Of a stretch of 20,095 nucleotides of DNA, positions 14,216-20,095 are shown in pieces. The translations under genes were made by a program, and so were the position numbers. Numbering within the stretch: position 1 is the first letter of the stretch; the number at the start of each line of letters is the position of its first letter. The stretch is from Bacteroidales bacterium (GTDB taxonomy: Bacteria > Bacteroidota > Bacteroidia > Bacteroidales > UBA932): NCBI GenBank assembly GCA_017527625.1, contig JAFXPV010000028.1, positions 1-20,095 on the forward strand, given 5' to 3'. The notes below the pieces were generated by a model that saw only the letters and a program-made list of their open reading frames with translations, had not been told where the DNA came from and made no database searches.

Positions 14216-15049
14216 ATGGCACAGACCCAATCATCACGGATAATTGTCCTGCACCTGACGAAGTATGGCGACTCGTCGCTGGTGGTGCACGCTATCGACT
14301 CCGTGCGCGGGCGCTGCAGCTACATGCTCAGAGGCGCAGGCCGCAGCAAACATGTGACCGTCGGCGCCCTTCACAATCTCGCCGTCCTCGACATCGTCAG
14401 CGTCGAGAGCCCGAAAAGCTCGATGGCATACCTCAAGGAGTACGAGCCCGCCATGCCCCTGACCTCCCTCCGCAGCGACATCGTCAAGAGCAGCATCGCC
14501 CTCTTCATCAGCGAACTCCTCTACCGCACCATCGTCGAGCAGAACAGCGACGACCGCCTCTTCGCATGGCTCTGCGACGCCATCGCAAGGCTGGACACCC
14601 TCGGACAGGAAGCTCCGGAGGAAGTCCTCGGACAGGAAGCTCCGGAGGAAGCCACAGGACAGACCTCTCCGGAGGCCGCCTCAGGACAGAGAGCCGCCCC
14701 GGCAGTCGCAAACTTCCACCTGTGGTTTTTGGCGGGGCTATGCACCGTACTCGGCTTCGGCCCGTCTCAGAGCGGCGACTTCGACGGCAGCGAATACCTG
14801 CAATCGGCGAAACTGACGGCAAGTCCAGCCTTCGGCAGCAAAGCGGCCGCCACCGACCCCTCCCGAGGCGACAACCTCACCCTCCTGCGCCAACTCACCG
14901 CCGTGCCATTCGCAGAAGCGATGGCCATCCCCCTAAGCGGAGCCCGCCGCCGCGACTTCTGCGACAGTATGGTCCGCTACATCTCCTACCACCTCGGCAT
15001 CAACCTCCACCTCCGCTCCCTCGACGTCCTCCACGATCTCTACTCGTAA
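14216..15049 (+). CDS. recO: DNA repair protein RecO
   Basis: RecO works with RecR and RecF to load RecA on SSB-coated single-stranded DNA. The N-terminal OB-fold-like region is recognisable (IIVLHLTKYGDSSLVVHAID, YMLRGAGRSK), as is the C-terminal segment ISYHLGINLHLRSLDVLHDL, which resembles the end of Bacteroidetes RecO. The central part carries SIALFISELLYRTI and FHLWFLAGLCTVLGF. The four-cysteine zinc finger of some RecO proteins is absent. Between residues 129 and about 164 there is an inserted tract of nine-residue repeats (LGQEAPEEV, LGQEAPEEA, TGQTSPEAA, SGQRAAPAV), clearly a tandem duplication at DNA level. The gene is probably in an operon with rdgB and converges on rnr with only 24 bases between stops. 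Confidence 0.88.
   Translation: MAQTQSSRIIVLHLTKYGDSSLVVHAIDSVRGRCSYMLRGAGRSKHVTVGALHNLAVLDIVSVESPKSSMAYLKEYEPAMPLTSLRSDIVKSSIALFISELLYRTIVEQNSDDRLFAWLCDAIARLDTLGQEAPEEVLGQEAPEEATGQTSPEAASGQRAAPAVANFHLWFLAGLCTVLGFGPSQSGDFDGSEYLQSAKLTASPAFGSKAAATDPSRGDNLTLLRQLTAVPFAEAMAIPLSGARRRDFCDSMVRYISYHLGINLHLRSLDVLHDLYS
14600..14707 (+). repeat. 27-base tandem repeat inside recO
   Basis: Four consecutive 27-base units start at 14600, 14627, 14654 and 14681. The first two differ at a single base within the 27 (GTC against GCC as the last codon); the third and fourth are progressively degenerate but retain GGACAG near the start. The period is nine codons, so copy changes keep the recO frame. Confidence 0.9.
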
Positions 15050-15063
15050 ACAGGGGTTTTGCA

Positions 15064-15084
15064 CCAGAGCGTGTCACGCTTTGG
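15064..15084. terminator. Candidate stem-loop between recO and rnr
   Basis: CCAGAGCG (15064-15071) can pair with CGCTTTGG (15077-15084) around a 5-base loop, with one G-U pair in the recO transcript. It spans the rnr stop codon (15074-15076). No T tract follows on either strand, so it is a weak terminator candidate at the convergent junction. Confidence 0.35.
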
Positions 15085-17200
15085 CGGATTTCTTTCTGAC
15101 AGCCTTCGCCGCCGGCTTCTTCGCAGCCCCAGCCGCAGCAGCCCCAGCCGCATCCCCCTCCGGAGCCACCTTCTCAATCATCTGGTAATCCAGCAGCTTC
15201 TGCTCCAGGCTGGCCCGAAGCACCTTCACCCTCACCCGGTCCCCGAGCGTAAACGTCCGCCGCGAAGCCTTGCCGATCACCATATATTTCTCCTCGTCGA
15301 AAGTGTAATAATCATCATTCATCTCGCGGATCGACACCATACCCTCGATCTTGGTCGGCTCGATCTCCACATAGATGCCCCACTCCGTCACGCCGCTCAC
15401 AGACCCCTCGAACTCCTGCCCCACCTTGTCCTGCATAAACTCGATGAGCTTGTATTTGACGGAGGCACGCTCGGCCTCGGCGGCAATCTGCTCCCGCTGG
15501 GACGACCAGTCGCAGCACTTCTCGAAGTAGTCCTTGTCCTGGCTCTTGGCCCCCTCCTGGGTATACATCGCCAGCAGCCGGTGCACCATCATATCGGGGT
15601 AGCGGCGGATAGGCGAAGTGAAGTGGGTATAGTATTGGAACGCAAGGCCGTAGTGGCCGATATTGTCGGTGCTGTAGCGCGCCCTGGCCATCGAACGCAG
15701 CGCCAGGATCTGCAGTGCGCTCTCCTCCGGCCTCCCCTTGGCCTCCTTCAGCAGGCTGTTGAGGCTCCGCACGGTCTGTTTCGTGTTCTCGGTCGGACCC
15801 ATCGTGTGCCCGAAGACCTTGGCGAACGAGCGCAGCGACTCCAGCTTCTCGGTGTTCGGCGTCTCGTGGATACGATAGACGAAGGTCGGCTGCTTGAGCT
15901 TCGGCAGCTTGCGGGTGACATACTCCGCCACGCCCTTGTTGGCCAGCAGCATAAACTCCTCGATGAGCCAGTTGCTCTCCTTGGAGATCTTCTGCCCCAC
16001 GGCGATGGGCCGCCCTTCGTCGTCCACCGTCACCTTCATCTCCGGCCTCTCGAAGTTCACCGCCCCGTGGTCGAAGCGGGCCTTGCGCAGGACGGTGGCC
16101 AGGTCGTTGAGCTTGCCGATCTCGGCGGCCAGCGGCCCTTCGTGCGTCTCAATGATCTGCTGGGCCTGCTCGTAGTCAAAGCGGTAGTCAGAATTTATGA
16201 CGGTGCGGCCGTACCACTCGCTCAGCACGCGGGCCTTGTCGTCGAGCTCGAAGATCGCCGCATAGCAGAGCTTGTCCTCGTGCGGACGCAGCGAGCAGAG
16301 TTTGTTGCAGAGGTTCTCCGGCAGCATCGGCACCGTGCGGTCCACCAGATACACCGAAGTGGCGCGGTTGTAGGCCTCCTTGTCCACAATGTCGCCGGGC
16401 TTGACGTAGAACGACACGTCAGCGATGTGGATGCCCACCTCGTAGCGCCCTTCGTCCAGCTGGATGAAGGAAATGGCGTCGTCGAAGTCCTTGGCATCGG
16501 CCGGGTCGATGGTGAAGGTCGTCACCTTTCGGTAGTCCTTGCGCCGCGCGATCTCGGCCTTGGTGATGGCGTCGGAAATCTTGTCGGCGGCCGCACTCAC
16601 CTCCGGCTCGAAGCGGTACGGCAGCTCGAACTCGGCCAGGATGGCGTGCATCTCGGTGTCGTTCTTGCCGGATTCACCCAGCACGTCGACAATCTTGCCC
16701 TCCGGCTCCATACTCCCCCTCGGCCAGTCGGTGACCACCACAGCCACCTTCACGCCGTCGGCAGCCTGCAGCCCGCCGATCTCCGGAAGGTCCTTCGGGC
16801 TCCGGATGGGGATGCGGATGTCGTAGGGCATACGGGCGCTCTCGATGATGGCCCAGGCCTGGTTGCCACGGACGGTGAGTATGCCGATGTGCGGCCGTTT
16901 GCTGCGCTCGATGATCTTCACCACCTCGCCTTCCTGGCGGCGGCTGTCGCTGCGCTTCTTAGTGACTACCACCTTCACACGGTCGCCGTTCAGCGCCCCG
17001 CGGAGCTTGGTCTGCGGCACGAAGATGTCATTGTCGCTGCCCTCGACCACCACGAAACCAAAGCCGTCGCGGGTGAGGCTCACGACGCCCTCAAACTCTT
17101 CCTGACTCTTGCTTCGGCGGCCCTTGACGCTCAGGCGCGGGCCCTCCATCTTCCTCTGATGTTCTTTCTGCTGTTTGCGTATCTTAACTTTTTTTGCCAT
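15074..17200 (-). CDS. rnr: Ribonuclease R (RNB-family 3'-5' exoribonuclease)
   Basis: A 708-residue processive exoribonuclease that degrades structured RNA. It starts with a basic tail (MAKKVKIRKQQKEHQRK), followed by cold-shock-like RNA-binding domains (about 35-200; DGFGFVVVEG, DIFVPQTKL, GDRVKVVV). The RNB domain has IDPADAKDFDDAI with the metal-binding set Asp232, Asp238, Asp240 and Asp241, plus the HFTSPIRRYPDMMVHRLL motif. An S1 domain (about 590-672; GSVSGVTEWGIYVEI) and a Lys/Ala-rich C-terminus (AAAAGAAKKPAAKAVRKKSAKA region) complete it. Length and domain order are normal. A promoter box lies at 17273-17280, giving a leader of about 65 bases containing a small ATCCC/GGGAT inverted repeat (17207-17224) just before the ATG. 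Confidence 0.96.
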   Translation of the reverse strand: MAKKVKIRKQQKEHQRKMEGPRLSVKGRRSKSQEEFEGVVSLTRDGFGFVVVEGSDNDIFVPQTKLRGALNGDRVKVVVTKKRSDSRRQEGEVVKIIERSKRPHIGILTVRGNQAWAIIESARMPYDIRIPIRSPKDLPEIGGLQAADGVKVAVVVTDWPRGSMEPEGKIVDVLGESGKNDTEMHAILAEFELPYRFEPEVSAAADKISDAITKAEIARRKDYRKVTTFTIDPADAKDFDDAISFIQLDEGRYEVGIHIADVSFYVKPGDIVDKEAYNRATSVYLVDRTVPMLPENLCNKLCSLRPHEDKLCYAAIFELDDKARVLSEWYGRTVINSDYRFDYEQAQQIIETHEGPLAAEIGKLNDLATVLRKARFDHGAVNFERPEMKVTVDDEGRPIAVGQKISKESNWLIEEFMLLANKGVAEYVTRKLPKLKQPTFVYRIHETPNTEKLESLRSFAKVFGHTMGPTENTKQTVRSLNSLLKEAKGRPEESALQILALRSMARARYSTDNIGHYGLAFQYYTHFTSPIRRYPDMMVHRLLAMYTQEGAKSQDKDYFEKCCDWSSQREQIAAEAERASVKYKLIEFMQDKVGQEFEGSVSGVTEWGIYVEIEPTKIEGMVSIREMNDDYYTFDEEKYMVIGKASRRTFTLGDRVRVKVLRASLEQKLLDYQMIEKVAPEGDAAGAAAAGAAKKPAAKAVRKKSAKA

Positions 17201-17247
17201 ACCTAAATCCCTATTCCTGGGGATGCTAATCTTAAACTAATTTTCCA

Positions 17248-17255
17248 TAAATTTG
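17248..17255 (+). promoter_or_regulatory. -7 box of the gpmI promoter
   Basis: TAAATTTG matches TAnnTTTG; transcription would start near 17261, about 29 bases before the ATG at 17290. No clear -33 TTG is visible at 19 bases. Confidence 0.5.
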
Positions 17256-17272
17256 CAGGCGATTACCTTAGA

Positions 17273-17280
17273 CAAATATA
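17273..17280 (-). promoter_or_regulatory. -7 box of the rnr promoter
   Basis: TATATTTG on the minus strand, the only TAnnTTTG match between rnr and gpmI in that direction. The start would be near 17267, so the rnr and gpmI transcripts would overlap at their 5' ends and the two polymerases would compete for the same DNA. Confidence 0.5.
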
Positions 17281-17289
17281 ACTGAAAAT

Positions 17290-18807
17290 ATGGACAAAAA
17301 AGTATTGTTAATGATTCTTGACGGCTGGGGAGAAGGCAAGCACGACCACAGCAACGCCATCTATACCCAGGGCCAACCTCATATCGACGCCCTGCGCGCC
17401 AAATATCCTTTCTCACACCTTATGGCCTGCGGAGAAGACGTCGGTCTGCCGGACGGCCAGATGGGCAACTCCGAGGTAGGGCATCTCAACATCGGCGGCG
17501 GCCGCATCGTCTACCAGGACCTGGTGAAGATCAACCGTGCCTGCGCTGCGCATAAACTTATGGAGAACAAAGAGATAGCTGCCGTTTACAACTACGTGAA
17601 GACTTCCGGCAAGGCTCTGCACTTTATGGGTCTGTGCTCTCACGGCGGTGTGCACAGCTCTCTGAACCATCTCTACGAATTCCTGGCCGAGGCTGCCAAA
17701 CAAGGCTTCGACAAAGTCTATGTGCACTGCTTTATGGACGGCCGCGACTGCGACCCGCGCAGCGGACTTGGCTTCGTGGAGGAGCTGGAGAGCAAGATGG
17801 CCGCTACCACCGGCAAGGTGGCTTCGGTTGTCGGCCGCTACTACGCAATGGACCGCGACAAACGCTGGGAACGCGTCAAGCTGGGTTACGACCTGCTGGT
17901 CCACGGCGAAGGCAAGAAGGCCACTTCGGCCACTGCTGCCATCCAGGAGTCTTACGATGAAGGCGTCACCGACGAATTCATCAAGCCCATCTGCTGCGTC
18001 GGCAGTGACGGCAAGCCCGTCGGCACCATCCAGGAGGGCGACGCTGTGATATTCTACAACTTCCGCAACGACCGCGCCCGCGAGATGACAGCCGTGCTCA
18101 CCCAGCAGGATATGCCTGAGGCCGGGATGCACACCATCCCCCTCTACTACTGCTGCCTGACGCCCTACGACGACAAGTTCACCGGCCTGCACATCCTCTT
18201 CGACAAGGAGAATGTCACCAACACCCTCGGAGAGACGGTGGCCAAAGCCGGCCGCAAGCAGCTGCGAATCGCCGAGACTGAAAAATACGCCCACGTGACC
18301 TTCTTCTTCAACGGCGGCCGCGAGACTCCGTTCGAGAACGAGGACCGCATCCTCATCAACTCGCCGAAGGTGGCCACCTACGACCTTCAGCCGGAGATGA
18401 GCGCCCCCGAGGTTGCCGCCGCCCTGATGGACGACCTGGCCACCGAGAAGCACGATATGGTGATCCTGAACTTCGCGAACGGCGATATGGTAGGCCACAC
18501 CGGAGTATATGAGGCCATCTGCAAAGCCGTCAAGACCATCGACGAGCTGGTAGGCAAGGTAGTGGACGTAGCCCGCGCCCACGGCTACAGTGTGCTGATC
18601 ACCGCCGACCACGGCAACGCCGACTACGCTGTCAACCCCGACGGCAGCCCGAACACCGCGCACTCCCTCAACCCCGTCCAGTTCATAGTAGTGGACGACG
18701 ACGTGAAGAGCGTCCGCGACGGCCGCCTCGCCGACATCGCCCCGACAATGCTCCGCCTGATGGGCATCCCCCAGCCCGCCGATATGACCGGCGAGTGCCT
18801 GATCTAA
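17290..18807 (+). CDS. gpmI: 2,3-bisphosphoglycerate-independent phosphoglycerate mutase
   Basis: Interconverts 3- and 2-phosphoglycerate in glycolysis and gluconeogenesis using two manganese ions. The 505-residue protein has the alkaline-phosphatase-superfamily signatures: [10 protein letters not shown] (metal ligand Asp11), [17 protein letters not shown] with the phosphoserine Ser61, [49 protein letters not shown] and [14 protein letters not shown]. Length is normal. It is divergent from rnr and is followed by GC-rich repeats rather than a clear terminator. Confidence 0.98.
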   Translation: MDKKVLLMILDGWGEGKHDHSNAIYTQGQPHIDALRAKYPFSHLMACGEDVGLPDGQMGNSEVGHLNIGGGRIVYQDLVKINRACAAHKLMENKEIAAVYNYVKTSGKALHFMGLCSHGGVHSSLNHLYEFLAEAAKQGFDKVYVHCFMDGRDCDPRSGLGFVEELESKMAATTGKVASVVGRYYAMDRDKRWERVKLGYDLLVHGEGKKATSATAAIQESYDEGVTDEFIKPICCVGSDGKPVGTIQEGDAVIFYNFRNDRAREMTAVLTQQDMPEAGMHTIPLYYCCLTPYDDKFTGLHILFDKENVTNTLGETVAKAGRKQLRIAETEKYAHVTFFFNGGRETPFENEDRILINSPKVATYDLQPEMSAPEVAAALMDDLATEKHDMVILNFANGDMVGHTGVYEAICKAVKTIDELVGKVVDVARAHGYSVLITADHGNADYAVNPDGSPNTAHSLNPVQFIVVDDDVKSVRDGRLADIAPTMLRLMGIPQPADMTGECLI

Positions 18808-18838
18808 AGGCCACGGAGCCCAGGCGGGAACCCGAACA

Positions 18839-19005
18839 GCTGCGGACCCAGACAGAGAGCCCGGACCGCTGCGGACCCAAACGGGGGCAAAGCCCGGAAC
18901 CCAGGCCAGGCGATGAGCCCGGAAGCGAGACAAGGGCAAAGCCCCAGGACCCAGGCAGAGAGCCCGGACCGCTGCGGACCCAGACGGGGGCAAAGCCCCG
19001 GACCC
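18839..19005. repeat. GC-rich imperfect direct repeats after gpmI
   Basis: The segment 18853-18902 recurs at 18956-19005 (offset 103 bases); the first 27 bases are identical and the rest differ by a few changes. Smaller elements recur within it: GCTGCGGACCCA starts at 18839, 18869 and 18972, and the mini-hairpin GGGCAAAGCCC occurs at 18885-18895, 18934-18944 and 18988-18998. The interval from 18808 to 19133 carries no convincing gene: open frames across it on both strands are by-products of its GC-rich repeat composition. The last ~130 bases are AT-richer and serve as the upstream region of the next gene. Confidence 0.85.
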
Positions 19006-19133
19006 GGAAACGAAAATACAAACAGAAAGCAAGCGCTGCTTGACATAGATAGACGCGAGCCCCCAGGAATTGAACCCCGGGAGAGCTCCACAAAAGAAAA
19101 AGAACCAACTACTAACTCCTAATACATACAACA

Positions 19134-19379
19134 ATGGGACTTATCATCACTATCCTCATCGGCGCCCTGGCCGGCTGGCTCGCAGGCGTACTCGTTAAAG
19201 GTTTCGGCTTCGGCTTCCTTATCAATGTCCTCATCGGAATCCTCGGCGGCTTCATCGGCGGAAACGTCCTCAACTGGCTCGGCGTATCATTCGGCGGCAC
19301 CATCATCGGACAAATCCTCACCGCAGTAGTAGGCGCCTGCCTCCTCCTCTGGATCATTTCTCTCTTCAAGAAGAAATAA
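19134..19379 (+). CDS. GlsB/YeaQ/YmgE-family small membrane protein
   Basis: An 81-residue, very hydrophobic, glycine-rich protein with three membrane helices (about residues 4-22, 27-47 and 54-76) and a basic KKK end. MGLIITILIGALAGWLAG and GILGGFIGGNVLNWLG match the transglycosylase-associated/YeaQ family pattern of Gly-zipper helices. Family members are linked to general or acid/bile stress but their molecular role is unknown. The gene stands alone between the GC-rich repeats and a strong terminator. No TAnnTTTG box is found in the 100 bases upstream, so its promoter is of another type or not recognised. Confidence 0.92.
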   Translation: MGLIITILIGALAGWLAGVLVKGFGFGFLINVLIGILGGFIGGNVLNWLGVSFGGTIIGQILTAVVGACLLLWIISLFKKK

Positions 19380-19435
19380 CATCCACCGCCGTCCGGCAGC
19401 GGCTCAAAAAGCCCGCGCCAATCACGGCCCACACG

Positions 19436-19470
19436 AAAAGAAGGACTCCCCCGAGCCCTTCTTTTTGTTT
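19436..19470 (+). terminator. Intrinsic terminator after the GlsB-family gene
   Basis: AGAAGG (19439-19444) pairs with CCTTCT (19457-19462); the stem extends through CTC/GAG (19446-19448 with 19453-19455) around a CCCC loop and is followed by a T-rich tract TTTTTG-TTT. Four A residues precede the stem, so it could also work on the minus strand. It begins about 56 bases after the stop codon at 19379. Confidence 0.85.
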
Positions 19471-19500
19471 CCACCCCCGCCAGCCGCGAAAACCCCGTCC

Positions 19501-19653
19501 ACGCGTCCACCCAAAAGGGTGTTCTGATGGACGGACGCCGGTTTTTCACCAGTCTGTCCATCCAGAACCCCCATCCGATGGACGGATGCATAGTTATCCC
19601 TTGTCTGTCCACGGAGAGGCCGGTGCTGATGGACAGGTTTGCGATACAAGTGT
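19501..19653. repeat. Three degenerate 51-base repeats of alternating half-sites
   Basis: Units begin at 19501, 19552 and 19603, each exactly 51 bases. Each starts with a version of GTCTGTCCAC and carries TGATGGACGG from about its 25th base, which is nearly the reverse complement of the first element. The result is six inverted half-sites spaced 25 or 26 bases apart, at 19501, 19526, 19552, 19577, 19603 and 19628, with unlike sequence between them. As 51 is a multiple of three, open frames on both strands show a 17-residue period, but nothing else suggests a protein. Confidence 0.75.
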
Positions 19654-19810
19654 GTTCTCTCTTTGTTTTGGTCTCGCCGGAGCGGGAGGGTTTTCCTCGG
19701 CGGGGCGAGGAGGGCCTTCCCTCGAGCCCCCCGCAGCGCCGCCGGGAGGAAACCCGTTCCCAGCCCTTCTTCCGCGCCCGTCTTTCCGCTTCCGGCAAAA
19801 AGAACTTTTA

Positions 19811-19844
19811 GAGGTTATTCTCGGCTTTGCCGGGAAATAACCTC
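19811..19844. repeat. Stem-loop 1 of a hairpin run
   Basis: GAGGTTATT (19811-19819) pairs with AATAACCTC (19836-19844); the stem continues as CTCGGC with GCCGGG, one unpaired A, and a TTT loop. About 15 bp in all. No T tract follows, so it is not a classical terminator. Confidence 0.8.
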
Positions 19845-19860
19845 GATCCCAATGCCCAAA

Positions 19861-19901
19861 CGCATAAAATGAATCTCTTGCGCATTTCTTCATTTTATGC
19901 G
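19861..19901. repeat. Stem-loop 2 of a hairpin run
   Basis: CGCATAAAATGAA (19861-19873) and TTCATTTTATGCG (19889-19901) are perfect 13-base inverted repeats around a 15-base loop. Confidence 0.85.
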
Positions 19902-19920
19902 AGAAAAATGAGCTAGCAGG

Positions 19921-19947
19921 TGTTTCCCTCGCCTCGGTGGGAAAACA
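19921..19947. repeat. Stem-loop 3 of a hairpin run
   Basis: TGTTTCCC (19921-19928) pairs with GGGAAAACA (19939-19947) with one bulged A and a 10-base loop. Confidence 0.65.
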
Positions 19948-19954
19948 TTTTGGC

Positions 19955-20008
19955 TTCCCTGCCGTAGAATGAATTATACTGCCCATTCTTTCATCCTGAG
20001 GCAGGGAA
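19955..20008. repeat. Stem-loop 4 of a hairpin run
   Basis: TTCCCTGCC (19955-19963) and GGCAGGGAA (20000-20008) are perfect 9-base inverted repeats. A second inverted pair, AGAATG (19966-19971) and CATTCT (19984-19989), is nested inside. Confidence 0.8.
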
Positions 20009-20030
20009 ATCCACCATTTCACGGAAAAAC

Positions 20031-20076
20031 CTGTCTCAAAATGGAAAAACCAGCCACTTTGTACATTCTGAGACAG
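20031..20076. repeat. Stem-loop 5 of a hairpin run
   Basis: CTGTCTCA-A-AATG (20031-20043) pairs with CATT-C-TGAGACAG (20064-20076), 12 pairs with one mismatch and a 20-base loop. Its 3' arm CATTCTGAGACAG closely resembles CATCCTGAGGCAG of stem-loop 4, suggesting that the two share an origin. The 650-base stretch from 19430 to the window end holds no convincing gene. Confidence 0.8.
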
Positions 20077-20095
20077 CAAAGCCAGATTTGGAAAA

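Noticed and set aside
19060..19092. tRNA-like T-arm (GGTTCAATTCC) on the minus strand
   Set aside because: A GTTCAATTCC-like loop is present, but the flanking stem has a mismatch and no anticodon arm, D arm or paired acceptor can be built; at most a chance match or remnant.
17413..19134. 573-residue open frame antisense to gpmI
   Set aside because: It mirrors gpmI codon structure, then runs through GC-rich repeats; no family resemblance. Long antisense frames are expected at this GC content.
19501..19653. CRISPR array
   Set aside because: Conserved blocks are about 10 bases, degenerate and alternately oriented, and no cas gene is present.
19671..19800. GC-rich hairpins (CCTCG/CGAGG, GAGGG/CCCTC) as a terminator
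   Set aside because: Short stems in very GC-rich DNA without T tracts; expected from composition.
19594..20079. 161-residue open frame on the minus strand across the hairpin run
   Set aside because: No recognisable domain; it covers the stem-loops and part of the 51-base repeats and has no promoter or coupling. A real protein cannot be excluded, but the palindromes argue for non-coding DNA.

Overview
The window looks like a chromosomal segment from a fairly GC-rich member of the Bacteroidetes, most likely order Bacteroidales. Three things point there. Several genes are preceded by the phylum-specific promoter (a TTG/TTTG -33 element, about 19 bases, then a TAnnTTTG -7 box). Shine-Dalgarno sequences are generally lacking. 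The proteins (S12, IspE, class II ribonucleotide reductase, RecO, S41 protease) read like Bacteroidetes versions. No phage, plasmid, insertion sequence, CRISPR array or tRNA gene could be supported.

Layout. 1-297 (-) is the 5' part of rpsL, running off the left edge. It is divergent from a tightly coupled three-gene cluster (491-2096, +) encoding an SPFH/band-7 membrane protein, a 52-residue ribbon-helix-helix protein and a DUF1648-type membrane protein. Convergent to these is a two-gene unit (-): a short-chain polyprenyl diphosphate synthase followed by a U32-family protein with the four cysteines of the Fe-S hydroxylase group. rsgA (+) follows, tail-to-tail with nrdJ-ispE (-). Next come aroB and an unusual aroD-aroA fusion (-), then a secreted S41 C-terminal processing protease (-). 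Divergent from the protease is rdgB-recO (+), convergent with rnr (RNase R, -). rnr is divergent from gpmI (+). A small GlsB/YeaQ-type membrane protein gene with a good intrinsic terminator ends the coding part.

The genes are mostly housekeeping: translation and ribosome assembly (rpsL, rsgA, rnr), isoprenoid synthesis (ispE, prenyl synthase), the shikimate pathway (aroB, aroD-aroA), nucleotide supply and sanitation (nrdJ, rdgB), DNA repair (recO), glycolysis (gpmI) and envelope proteolysis.

The less ordinary material is: (i) the aroD-aroA fusion, whose AroD half looks intact while the EPSP-synthase half has lost most recognised active-site residues; (ii) the SPFH / ribbon-helix-helix / DUF1648 cluster; (iii) repeats, namely a 27-base coding repeat in recO, a GC-rich 103-base-offset repeat after gpmI, a 51-base repeat of alternating half-sites near 19.5 kb, and a run of five stem-loops from 19.81 to 20.08 kb with no gene. 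I found no convincing defence or mobile system. The right-hand 0.7 kb is the part least explained by known features.
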